From: Halorubrum sp. SD626R | Lineage (GTDB): Archaea > Halobacteriota > Halobacteria > Halobacteriales > Haloferacaceae | Reading direction: 5' to 3' | Assembly (NCBI RefSeq): GCF_001261915.1 | Contig: NZ_CVRT01000060.1 | Location: 1-58,801 of the forward strand | Length of the DNA stretch: 58,801 nt | Shown here: positions 42,201 through 49,805 of the stretch, piece by piece | Layout of the letters: each line of letters begins with the position of its first letter | Position numbering within the stretch: the stretch's first letter is position 1 | Notes under the pieces: model-generated | The model's input: the letters and a program-made list of their open reading frames with translations, nothing else | Database searches by the model: none | What the model was told of the DNA's origin: nothing | Program-made: the position numbers and the translations under genes

Positions 42201-42656
42201 ATGACTAACTCGCCCGACCGACAGTCAATTCCTGACGGCGGTTCGCTCCGACGGCGTGACGACTCTAATGAGGGCGATAACGGGTTCGACCTAGACGTTG
42301 AACTCCCTGAAGACAGCCTATTCGATCTTGACGATTACTTGAAGATGTACGAAGTGGCGTCTAAGCCCAAGCAATATCTGATCCTTGAGGCGCTTGCGGA
42401 GAATCATCAACTCAGTACCAGCGAACTGTCAATGGTACTTGGTGAGGAAGATAATGCGCTCCACTATCCGCTCCGGACGCTCAAGGATGTCGCACTCATC
42501 AAGAACCGACGCGATCCGAATACGGGGACTGAAGAGACCTATTCATACTACGAACTGACAGAGCTAGGACGGATCGTGTTGACCGAAGGGATCCGCGAGG
42601 GTGTCAAAATACTGGCTCGGCAAGAAGCCGCTCTCGAAGACAAATATAGCAAGTGA
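42201..42656 (+). CDS. winged-helix regulator divergent from the DUF7509-like gene
   Basis: A 151-residue protein from ATG 42201. An AT-rich box AAAAAATTTTAAT at 42164-42176 sits at the right distance for a leaderless TATA promoter, supporting this start over the upstream TTG and ATG. After an acidic N-terminus comes a winged helix: YEVASKPKQYLILEALAENH, QLSTSELSMVLGEEDNALHY, PLRTLKDVALIKNRRDP, and YSYYELTELGRIVLTEGI. This ArsR/PadR-like architecture suggests a regulator, probably of the divergent gene and itself. Confidence 0.7.
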   Translation: MTNSPDRQSIPDGGSLRRRDDSNEGDNGFDLDVELPEDSLFDLDDYLKMYEVASKPKQYLILEALAENHQLSTSELSMVLGEEDNALHYPLRTLKDVALIKNRRDPNTGTEETYSYYELTELGRIVLTEGIREGVKILARQEAALEDKYSK

Positions 42657-42689
42657 TCGTGACCGAGGCCCTCGATAGTTTCTGCGCAT

Positions 42690-43346
42690 TCACCCTTCAC
42701 TAATCACTGGGTCGAGCGATTTCATCGAAAAGTCTGATTTCGAGCAGTACCGTTCCGCAACGTCCATTAGCGCTCGTGTACGCCGAATATCGGCGACGTT
42801 GTGGAGTACGACCGCTCCGAAATCACCAGTCTCCCACGCGTCGACGGCTTCGCTGCTCTCCCCAAATGGATCGACTGTGCCGTGGCCGGACGCCACGAGC
42901 TCATCATACACTCCAGTGAGGCTGTTCTCGCTCGTGTTGAATCGTGAGGAGAAGACCTCCATCACGTCGATGTACGGCAGCTCGGCGAACGGCCACTCGC
43001 GTTCATGATGACTCAACCGCGTTCGAAGAAATGGCAGATCGAATCCGCCCTTCCAGGTTTCCCCGTTGTAGGCAACGAGCTTGACATCTCGCTGTGCGAT
43101 CGTGGTATCGACGAACGTCTTGACGGCGTCCAACAGCGCGCCCTCATCGTCATGAACAGAGAGCGTCACTGGCGTAGTGAGATGGTCGTTCACGCGTTCT
43201 TCGATATCTGAGGCACACGCATTCCCGGCTGTATTGAGGAACACTCGCGAGCCGATCTCAGCATCGAAGCCGACGACGGTCAGCTGGTCAGTCGTCGAAA
43301 ACCCCGTCGTCTCGATGTCGAATGCGATCGTCGCGAGTGTACTCAT
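42690..43346 (-). CDS. DnaQ/RNase H-like 3'-5' exonuclease domain protein
   Basis: A 218-residue protein. The ExoI motif is TIAFDIETTGFSTTDQ (D-x-E). The ExoII-like region is KLVAYNGETWKGGFDLPFLRTRL (N-x-x-x-FD). The third motif is VVLHNVADIRRTRALM, with the YxxxD-type Asp in NVADI. The set indicates a single-strand 3'-5' exonuclease used in proofreading or repair. The gene overlaps the upstream 100-residue protein gene by four bases, so it is the last gene of a three-gene operon that begins with a RecA-like protein downstream of IR-D. Confidence 0.75.
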   Translation of the reverse strand: MSTLATIAFDIETTGFSTTDQLTVVGFDAEIGSRVFLNTAGNACASDIEERVNDHLTTPVTLSVHDDEGALLDAVKTFVDTTIAQRDVKLVAYNGETWKGGFDLPFLRTRLSHHEREWPFAELPYIDVMEVFSSRFNTSENSLTGVYDELVASGHGTVDPFGESSEAVDAWETGDFGAVVLHNVADIRRTRALMDVAERYCSKSDFSMKSLDPVISEG

Positions 43347-43645
43347 CGGGGTTCCTCGCTGGTTTCTTCATCGGTGCGCTGTTCGTTGAGCAGGTGTTCG
43401 AGCGCTTTGAGGCGTTCCTCATGGTCTTCTAATGTGGCCTCCTGTTCGAGATCGATACTGAACAGCGCCGGCACCAGTGGATTCTGGTGGTTCAACAGCC
43501 CGCTCGCGTCGGCGTGTTCGCGAGCGTACTCGAACAGTTGGTCGAAGCGTGGTTGGTCGCGACGACGGAGCGCCCGCCGGAACTCCGCCCAGCGGTCTTC
43601 GATAGCCCGTAGTGCATCCCGATATGTCGGGTTCGTGCGTCCCAT
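43343..43645 (-). CDS. conserved hypothetical 100-aa helical protein
   Basis: A 100-residue, highly charged helical protein starting MGRTNPTYRDALRAIEDRW. It contains FRRALRRRDQPRFDQLFEYAREHADASGLLNHQNPLVPALFS and an acidic C-terminal helix. I have seen this pattern in plasmid-borne haloarchaeal operons with RecA-like and exonuclease genes, but the function is unknown. It lies between those two genes here: it overlaps the exonuclease start by four bases and follows the RecA-like stop after two bases, which implies a common operon and perhaps a common complex. Confidence 0.65.
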   Translation of the reverse strand: MGRTNPTYRDALRAIEDRWAEFRRALRRRDQPRFDQLFEYAREHADASGLLNHQNPLVPALFSIDLEQEATLEDHEERLKALEHLLNEQRTDEETSEEPR

Positions 43646-43647
43646 TG

Positions 43648-44586
43648 TTAGCGCCCCCTAGGTGCTGTCCATGCATCGAGGAGCGGACTCGCGGTGAGCG
43701 ACGCCGTCTCGCCGTCAGTGGTCACGCCTGTCCCGACACCTGCCGGACTCGATGTCGACGATGGGGATGTCGCGGGTTCGAGCCCGACCTGTGTCGCCCG
43801 CGTAGCGAGCAGCTGTCGCCAGTTGGCGAACGTGGTCTGGTAGTACGCACCGTCATCAACTGGATAGACGAGTGTCTCGAACTCGTCACCGACGAGTCGC
43901 GGCCCCATCCGGGTTTGCTCACACTCAAGATGATGATTGGCGGCCGTCGCGACCGGTGCTGTGAACTCATCGATCGTACTCCGAGTCACGAGTACCGGGA
44001 CGTCGTAGCTATCGGCGTACGTCGCTAGTCGAGCAAGGGTTCTCGCTTGGAGTGTTTCTGCGTGCTGCTCGCTGAGTGTGTCGTCGCCTTGGTACTGTGC
44101 GTCGACGGCCGGCGCAACGATGAGCGACGGGGTGTGTGGAGACGAGTCATCGTTTTGATCCACTGACTGTCGACCAGATGTGCTGGTGACAGCGGTCGAT
44201 TTCTGGATGGCCTGGTTTACTGCCGTCGGGAGATCGTCGACAGCGCCGTAGTGCTGGTACGCGGTAAATCCGCGTGCGACGTGGATCCGGTTGAGCAACC
44301 GCTGGCTCGGTGTGATCTGAGCCAGCGTCGTCGTCGTCGCGTGTCCGTTCGCATCAACCCAGAAGGCGGGCCCGTCGTGTAGGAGGAGATGGTCAAGCAC
44401 GAGCGCCTGGAGGATTGGAACGCCACGGCCGCCGTCTATGTCGAGCAGCGTAATGCCATCGTCGAGTGACGGCAGGAGCATCGCTTCTGTGGCTGGCTCG
44501 GCGCGATCTGCCAAGCCCAGATTGCGGTCAGCCCCCCGTGTCGGCTTGTCGGCCGCCATTCGGTTCGATGGTGGGTAATCTCCCAT
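43648..44586 (-). CDS. RecA/RadA-like protein lacking a P-loop
   Basis: From ATG 44586 (GTG 44607 is an alternative) the product has 312 residues. The middle resembles the Rad51/RadA core: RLLNRIHVARGFTAYQHYGAVDDL, then SLIVAPAVDAQYQGDD, and LARLATYADSYDVPVLVTRS, which match the strand-helix segments around Walker B in RadA/RadB. The position of Walker A reads LDIDGGRGVPILQAL, without a GKT/S, so ATP binding is doubtful. The C-terminus is a Ser/Pro/Gly-rich tail. It is the first gene of an operon with a 100-aa protein and an exonuclease, 164 bp downstream of IR-D, and suggests an accessory recombination factor. Confidence 0.55.
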   Translation of the reverse strand: MGDYPPSNRMAADKPTRGADRNLGLADRAEPATEAMLLPSLDDGITLLDIDGGRGVPILQALVLDHLLLHDGPAFWVDANGHATTTTLAQITPSQRLLNRIHVARGFTAYQHYGAVDDLPTAVNQAIQKSTAVTSTSGRQSVDQNDDSSPHTPSLIVAPAVDAQYQGDDTLSEQHAETLQARTLARLATYADSYDVPVLVTRSTIDEFTAPVATAANHHLECEQTRMGPRLVGDEFETLVYPVDDGAYYQTTFANWRQLLATRATQVGLEPATSPSSTSSPAGVGTGVTTDGETASLTASPLLDAWTAPRGR

Positions 44587-44749
44587 ACTCGATAACTCGT
44601 CACGCACTCAATAAGCGACGGCGCGGCGCTTCCGGACTTCCAGAAAAGAATGTACCAGACGTCAACTCGAACTCTGTCACCGGATCTTGGGGAGTGGTAG
44701 ACTGTTTCCAAGACTCTTTCCGAGGTGGCTGCTATCTTTGACCGTCGAA

Positions 44750-44790
44750 TTAACCAACATTTCGGTATGTCCCGGCAACTTGTTGGTTAA
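44750..44790. promoter_or_regulatory. IR-D: TTAACCAACA-N21-TGTTGGTTAA
   Basis: Perfect arms at 44750-44759 and 44781-44790. It lies in the 338-bp gap between the RecA-like operon (start 44586, minus strand) and a tiny plus-strand frame at 44925. The fourth member of the family. The rest of the gap is AT-rich with direct copies of ATATGATATTCCAGAATATGAT-like sequence around 44834-44870. Confidence 0.7.
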
Positions 44791-44924
44791 TCCAGTTATC
44801 CTCATTGTGACGCACCTTGTCGATGATATCTCTAGATATGATATTCCAGAATATGATTATTCAGAATATTTTATCCCACGCCTACTAATTCAGTGCTACT
44901 CGATATTTGGACAACTCCGAAGAG

Positions 44925-45008
44925 ATGGTTCGGAAACGGTACTCACATATTGAAGCTGGAGAGTTCGGTGATCCCGCTGCTGAGGCGATCGAAGACATCG
45001 ACAAATAA
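44925..45008 (+). CDS. tiny 27-aa frame (uncertain)
   Basis: ATG 44925 to TAA 45008 encodes MVRKRYSHIEAGEFGDPAAE plus AIEDIDK, a basic start followed by an acidic helix. Codon use looks coding-like, and an AT-rich TATTTT lies at about -50. It may be a leader peptide or the N-terminal relic of a larger gene. No family recognised. Confidence 0.25.
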   Translation: MVRKRYSHIEAGEFGDPAAEAIEDIDK

Positions 45009-45041
45009 CCGGCGTTTCGATTGTTATTAAGTACTGGACGT

Positions 45042-45051
45042 ATTTATATAA
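45042..45051 (+). promoter_or_regulatory. TATA-like promoter of the MNT/HEPN pair
   Basis: ATTTATATAA at 45042-45051 within the AT-rich TATTTATATAAAGTTTATAT, 33 bases before ATG 45084. The spacing suits a nearly leaderless haloarchaeal transcript. The partial repeat of TTTATATA may also act as an operator for autoregulation by the helix-turn-helix part of the first gene. Confidence 0.5.
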
Positions 45052-45083
45052 AGTTTATATAGTAGTGAGCCGTAGCATGGCAC

Positions 45084-45779
45084 ATGAGCCGTGAGACGGA
45101 ATCGAACGCCACCCAGGGTGTGTCCATATCCGTTCCAATACCCGCCGCAGACGCGGATTTGTTCAAAAGCAAGGCAACGAACGACATCTTGCTATTTTTA
45201 ACGAACCACCGATTCAAACAGTTCTCACAGCGCGAAGTGGCTGATCAGATTGGCCATTCCCAACAGACGGTTCGGAGAGCGATCAATACCCTCGTCGAGA
45301 ACGAATTAGTGGTTGAATCGCCCGAGAACAATCAACGGCTCGTTCAGATCAACCGAGAGCGACTCGCTATTCCGGACGACCCTCTCCTCCGAATACCGCA
45401 ACCAGAGTTCCAGAAGCCCGTGAAGGCCGCGGTCGATGAACTCACTGACCGTCTCGAGGGCGTCATCGGGATCGTCCTTTACGGAAGTGTGGCGCGCGGC
45501 GAAGCCGATCGGCGCAGCGACATTGACCTCTGGGTGCTCACGACGAACGATCGAGCCCCAAACCAACGAGAGGCGAACGCTGTTGGTCGCGACCTCGAAG
45601 ACGCCGAGTTCGACGGGAATAGGTATGCTTACGACATCGACGTTGAGGCGGTCCAAGCGATTCCCACGTACACAGAAGACATTCGGGAAATTGTCGTTTC
45701 AGGAATCCCAATCTACAGCACTACCAAGTTTGAGACGGTCGAAAAGCTCCTCCTCGAGGAAGGTGATAGCGATGAGTAA
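45084..45779 (+). CDS. HTH-nucleotidyltransferase (MNT-like) antitoxin
   Basis: A 231-residue fusion. Residues ~25-90 form a winged helix (ATNDILLFLTNHRFKQFSQRE, VADQIGHSQQTVRRAINTLV). Residues ~120-200 are a minimal nucleotidyltransferase with the motif IVLYGSVARGEADRRSDIDLWVL, which has the GSxxxGxxxxxSDxD signature, and a third Asp in YAYDIDVEAVQAI. In MNT/HEPN systems this enzyme neutralises the HEPN toxin by AMPylation. Its stop overlaps the start of the next gene by eight bases (ATGAGTAA). Confidence 0.85.
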   Translation: MSRETESNATQGVSISVPIPAADADLFKSKATNDILLFLTNHRFKQFSQREVADQIGHSQQTVRRAINTLVENELVVESPENNQRLVQINRERLAIPDDPLLRIPQPEFQKPVKAAVDELTDRLEGVIGIVLYGSVARGEADRRSDIDLWVLTTNDRAPNQREANAVGRDLEDAEFDGNRYAYDIDVEAVQAIPTYTEDIREIVVSGIPIYSTTKFETVEKLLLEEGDSDE

Positions 45780-46281
45780 CAGGTCTGATCCAACTGACAT
45801 CCTCGAGTCCCTGGAGCGGGCACAAGACGCCTTCAAGATGGCGGGCCGTGGTCGAGCAGAGTTCGAGGAAGGGATTAGTGCCGACGATGACTGGAAGACT
45901 CAACTGACGAAAGCGTGCCGGCTCGTTGAGGTGACTAACACGCTTCAGGCGCAGGGAGACTACTACACAGCGATCATCGAGGTGAGTTTTGGAACCATAG
46001 AGAGATCCATCGAAGCGTACGCGCTCGCGATGTCGAACGATGAACTTCAGGAGTTCAAAGATCACGAGTTCAGCTACAAACGCGCATACCAGATTGGCCT
46101 GTTCACCAAAGAAACAGCAGAAGACATGAAGGATCTGTATAGCGAGAACCGGACAGAGAGCTACTACGGCGGCGGGAGACCGACAGAAGAGCAGGCAGAC
46201 GCAATGGCCAGTCTTGCCCTCGCCGTCCACCAATTCAGCGTGAACCAGATTCGGGAAGGGGGGGTCTGTCTCTGCGACTGA
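45772..46281 (+). CDS. HEPN-domain-like toxin partner
   Basis: A 169-residue helical protein from ATG 45772. It has AQDAFKMAGRGRAEFEEGI, a helix with LVEVTNTLQAQGDYYTAIIEVSFGTIERSIEAYAL that is typical of HEPN proteins, and a C-terminal helix region QFSVNQIRE. The usual HEPN RNase motif R-x4-6-H is not obvious; at the expected place it reads NRTESYYGGG. Position and overlap with the MNT gene strongly support a two-gene toxin-antitoxin module. A degraded active site or a different catalytic motif are both possible. Confidence 0.7.
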   Translation: MSNRSDPTDILESLERAQDAFKMAGRGRAEFEEGISADDDWKTQLTKACRLVEVTNTLQAQGDYYTAIIEVSFGTIERSIEAYALAMSNDELQEFKDHEFSYKRAYQIGLFTKETAEDMKDLYSENRTESYYGGGRPTEEQADAMASLALAVHQFSVNQIREGGVCLCD

Positions 46282-46322
46282 CGGCCGCTCCGTCTTCGCC
46301 GTATATGGTATATCACTGTACC

Positions 46323-46380
46323 GGCTCTGTTGAAATCCTTAGAAAGTGATATATTCTGTTTAGGGTGTGGTCAGTACAGG
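46323..46380 (+). mobile_element. solo IS5-type terminal sequence
   Basis: GGCTCTGTTGAAATCC, then GTGATATATTCTG and GGTCAGTACAGG. This is the longest clean copy of the terminal family. No matching inverted partner or transposase was found. The remaining gap to 46628 contains a second TGGTCAGTA motif and a CRISPR-repeat-like GTTTCAGACGG at 46441, but no gene. Confidence 0.6.
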
Positions 46381-46628
46381 GTACATATTTCGCACTCTGG
46401 TCAGTAGTGTATTGACACGGGGTTCGTTACAATAACAGCAGTTTCAGACGGGGTTTGTTGTAGTGAAGTAGGGGATAGTACACTTGGGTGATGACCAGCC
46501 GCTAGGTCCTGTTAGTATGGCCTATTTCTGAATTCGCAGCCTGCCCCGAACATCTATTTCGGAGGTGAATATATCTGGAGAAGAAGACTCCCACAAACCC
46601 ACGAGATACCTACTCCACGGCCTCTGAG

Positions 46629-47657
46629 TCACTGTATCGGCGATGTAGATGCTGAATCGACGAGTGAGTACTCACGATCTCGACTCGTGCCTTCTGCTTC
46701 AAGAAGGTTGTACTGTGCCATCTTCGAAAGGTAGGTCCGCACAGTGCGCTTGGTCCGCGGATCGTCGACTGCCTCAGTATAGCGGTCGTGAATCTCGCCG
46801 GGTCCGAGCGGGCCGTGGTCGCGAACAATGTCGTAGACGGTCCGCTGGTGCGGCGTGAGCGAGTCGAGGCTCTTCTGCTTGATTTGGGCCCGAGCATCTT
46901 CAGCAGCGTCTCGGAGGATGTCGTTAGTGACTTCCTCGCGATTTTCGCGGTCAGCCGTGCTGGCTGCGCTGCGAAGCATCCCGATCGCGAGACGGGCATC
47001 ACCAGCAGCGGCATCAGCGATCTGATACAGCTGGTCGTCGGTGATGACGCTGTTTTCAAGCCCCCACTTCGTTCGAGCACTCAGAATGTCGTAGAGTTGC
47101 TCGTTGTGGTACTTGTCCATCCGGACGTGTTCGCTGGAGCGCAGCCGGCTCACAAGGCGATCGTCGACGCGGCTGAACAGTTCTTCTTCTTTGTTCGCGA
47201 TACAGATCACCGCGAACTGCTCCATACTGTGGAGGTCGTAGATGAGACTCGGGTCTTCGAGTTGGTCGACTTCGTCGAGGATGACAACGGTTCGAGGGCC
47301 GTCGTACTGTTGGAGCCGGTCGATAAGCTCGTCGTGGGGTGTCGACTGGCGATGGATATCTATCGTTGCCCCGATGTCGTCGAGGATCTGGTACAGCGTT
47401 CGGAAGCGACTGTAGTTCCGCCAGCAATTCACGTAGGTGGCCTCAACGTCGAGCACTTCCTCGCGGAGCCGTTCGGTAACGAACTTCGAGACACAGGTTT
47501 TACCGACACCGCTCGGGCCGGTGACAATGGCTGTGTCGGCCGGCTCGCCATTTGTGATCGGTTCGAGAACGCTGGAGAGATGATTGACTTCGGCGTCGCG
47601 ATGCTCGACTTCACGAGGGACGAACCCGGCGCGGAGGACGCGAGCATCACGGATCAT
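46629..47657 (-). CDS. orc1: Orc1/Cdc6 replication initiator, second copy
   Basis: A 342-residue AAA+ initiator. It has PREVEHRDAEVNHLSSVL (N-terminal), Walker A VTGPSGVGKTCVSKFV, Walker B TVVILDEVDQLED, sensor 1 VICIANKEEELF, sensor 2 region AGDARLAIGMLRSA, and a winged helix LTPHQRTVYDIVRDHGPLGP and RTVRTYLSKMAQYNLLEAEG. It is shorter than the first Orc1 and lacks the acidic N-terminal extension. No copy of the 20-bp origin repeat lies near it. Two TTCCGGAAA palindromes in its upstream region (47711, 47793) may be its own binding sites. Confidence 0.93.
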   Translation of the reverse strand: MIRDARVLRAGFVPREVEHRDAEVNHLSSVLEPITNGEPADTAIVTGPSGVGKTCVSKFVTERLREEVLDVEATYVNCWRNYSRFRTLYQILDDIGATIDIHRQSTPHDELIDRLQQYDGPRTVVILDEVDQLEDPSLIYDLHSMEQFAVICIANKEEELFSRVDDRLVSRLRSSEHVRMDKYHNEQLYDILSARTKWGLENSVITDDQLYQIADAAAGDARLAIGMLRSAASTADRENREEVTNDILRDAAEDARAQIKQKSLDSLTPHQRTVYDIVRDHGPLGPGEIHDRYTEAVDDPRTKRTVRTYLSKMAQYNLLEAEGTSRDREYSLVDSASTSPIQ

Positions 47658-47812
47658 TTGCTTCTGAAAGACTAGTTTTCAGTCAGGTTATAAAAACCTC
47701 ACCGGGTCAGTTCCGGAAAACCCCTTATCCCCATCGGATTTCTTCTTTTATAGTGCCGCTGTCCCCCGATTTTGATTGTGGAAACGGTCTGCTTCCGGAA
47801 ACGTCTGTAAAA

Positions 47813-48028
47813 TCACTCGGCGCGCTCTAGTTCGGCGTCCTCACCGTCGATCTCAATGATGTCTCCGTCGCCGACATCCAGCGCGTCACGCAGTTTCTCA
47901 AGATGGTCGTCTGCCTCCTCGCGGAGCTCCTTCGCGGTGGTGAGATCAACCTCTCCATCTTCGAGCGTCTCGGCGATCTCTTCAAGTCGATCGATTGTCT
48001 CGGCGATGTCAACCTCAACCTTACTCAT
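47813..48028 (-). CDS. xseB: exodeoxyribonuclease VII small subunit
   Basis: A 71-residue acidic protein with the XseB coiled-coil pattern: VDIAETIDRLEEIAETLEDGEVDL, TTAKELREEADDHLEKLRDAL. XseB subunits wrap around XseA and are needed for its single-strand-specific nuclease. In haloarchaea xseA and xseB are normally adjacent; here an IS607-type element of about 2.4 kb separates them and xseA is frameshifted. Confidence 0.88.
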   Translation of the reverse strand: MSKVEVDIAETIDRLEEIAETLEDGEVDLTTAKELREEADDHLEKLRDALDVGDGDIIEIDGEDAELERAE

Positions 48029-48065
48029 GGGCGATAGTTACTCGGGGAGTCCTTGAATACCGTTC

Positions 48066-49805
48066 CTATTTTCGGCAGTAAACAGCAGTCGCTCTCGTAA
48101 ATTGAGAGACGCTGTGTGTCGCTGGGCTTGACACTGAATCTTTACTGCTATTGTTTTTCGTCTCTGTCGGGGTGACAGCGGGCGCTATGAAGCACGACCC
48201 GCCACCAGCAGTCACCCTCTTTTCGTTAGACTGTCCGAGATACGCTGCAGGAGCGTCACCGAACACGAGACGCGGGCCAGCGGAACGGCTAGCTGGCACG
48301 ATTTCAGAGTCCCCCGTGTAGGAGGACGTGAAACCGTGATCCAGCGAGGCCGAACTGCTGAAGAACACGCGAGCCACGTTGACTGCACCAACGTAGTCCC
48401 GGTCGGCTTGGAAGCCACAGCGGGTGTTGTCACACCGGAAGTGACCGCCCCACCAAACCTCGGATGCGTGGTCGGGAGACTTCGTGGTGTGGCCCGTGGA
48501 ACCGCACCGTGGACACGACCGAGACGTGTTACCCGGATGCACTTTCTCCACGTGTAGTCCGGCGATGTCCGCTCGATACTCGATTTTCGATATAATCTCT
48601 CGGCGTGCCCAAGACGACAATTCCCACGAGAGTTGGCCTTCACCACGAGGCGGTGACAGACTCCGCAAATCTTCGTGAACAATCGCATCCACGTCATACA
48701 CCAACGCGAGTGCGAGGACTTGGTTGGCTACATCGTGAACGAGTTGTTCGCGCTTGTGCCGAATCTTGTTGTTGACTCGCTCGTACTCTGCCTGAACGTG
48801 CCTGAACGAGTCCGTGGGGTCACGCCCTTCTCGGCGTAGATATGCTAACTTGGAGTTGAGTTGATTGCGTTCCCGATTAAGCCGTTTCATCCGTTCCCGC
48901 TCTGTATTCTGGATGAAGTACGGGACAGAGAGTTGTTCTCCATTCTTGTTCACAACAGCGGCGGTAGCGTCTTTACGGATACCACCGTCAATTGCTAAAA
49001 CGGTTTCAACGTCGTCTGGTTTTTCTTGATGTTCAACTTCGATGGGGAACAAGAGTTCGTAGTAGTTGTCTCCGGTTTTCGTCTGTGTCGGATGGAAGGA
49101 GGGTGCGGAGAGACTGCCGTGTTCGAGGAGTTCATGGAAGGCTTCGTAACCTTCCAGTTCGTGTTCTGTCCACGTCCAATCACCACGAGTCTCAGGTTCG
49201 AGCGTATCGGGCGTTTTGAGTTTGACCGTGAGTGTCTGCGTGTCTTCGTCGTACTCGTATTTGACCGCCTGCCCGCTCGTCGGGCCGTCGTCTGCGGAGT
49301 ACGGAAGGACGCCTTTCGAGTACGATGGACAGTCCTGCATCTCAAAGTACGACTCAGGGAATCGACCGTGTTTGTCGTAGTAGGAATTGAGTTGCCCGAT
49401 GAGCAGGTCAACGTACCCAGATTTGATGTATTCCTCTGCGTTCCACAGCTGTTCTTTGATTCGCCGGGTATGGATGCGGCGAATTTTGTGGTCAGGGAGG
49501 ACACCTTGGATTGACTGGAAGGCTTCGCGTTTGTCGGCGTGACTGCGAAGTGTCTCACCGACTTTCTGCATCACACAGCGTTTGTACCGTGACGGGAGGT
49601 ACAGATCAACGTCAGCGAACGCTTCGCCCTCGTCGAAGTATTTCCACGCTTGATACGAGTAATCGGTAACCTCGGTGAGGCGTTCGGGCGTCCAGTATCG
49701 CTCGATAAGCGTATTTGCTACGCTCTTTGTGAGTGTGTCTAATCGAGCGTGGCGCTCTTTCTCTTCGAACGGGAGTCGGATCGGGAGTGCGAGGTGACTA
49801 CTCAT
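48066..49805 (-). CDS. tnpB: TnpB of IS607-type element, long C-terminal tail
   Basis: From ATG 49805 the product has 579 residues; a TTG upstream at 49829 is less likely. It overlaps tnpA by eight bases (ATGAGTAG). RuvC residues: Asp in VLAIDGGIRKDATAAVV, Glu in AIVHEDLRSLSPP, Asp in DRDYVGAVNVAR. The zinc finger has CPRCGSTGH and CDNTRCGF. After NVARVFF there are ~110 Ser/Thr/Ala-rich residues unlike TnpB. This tail probably is omega-RNA sequence and flanking DNA read through in frame, since the stop lies only 38 bases before xseB. Confidence 0.85.
   Translation of the reverse strand: MSSHLALPIRLPFEEKERHARLDTLTKSVANTLIERYWTPERLTEVTDYSYQAWKYFDEGEAFADVDLYLPSRYKRCVMQKVGETLRSHADKREAFQSIQGVLPDHKIRRIHTRRIKEQLWNAEEYIKSGYVDLLIGQLNSYYDKHGRFPESYFEMQDCPSYSKGVLPYSADDGPTSGQAVKYEYDEDTQTLTVKLKTPDTLEPETRGDWTWTEHELEGYEAFHELLEHGSLSAPSFHPTQTKTGDNYYELLFPIEVEHQEKPDDVETVLAIDGGIRKDATAAVVNKNGEQLSVPYFIQNTERERMKRLNRERNQLNSKLAYLRREGRDPTDSFRHVQAEYERVNNKIRHKREQLVHDVANQVLALALVYDVDAIVHEDLRSLSPPRGEGQLSWELSSWARREIISKIEYRADIAGLHVEKVHPGNTSRSCPRCGSTGHTTKSPDHASEVWWGGHFRCDNTRCGFQADRDYVGAVNVARVFFSSSASLDHGFTSSYTGDSEIVPASRSAGPRLVFGDAPAAYLGQSNEKRVTAGGGSCFIAPAVTPTETKNNSSKDSVSSPATHSVSQFTRATAVYCRK

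Noticed and set aside
44436..44741. Overlapping frames on both strands near IR-D
   Set aside because: No homology pattern; the RecA-like gene start at 44586 explains the coding part.
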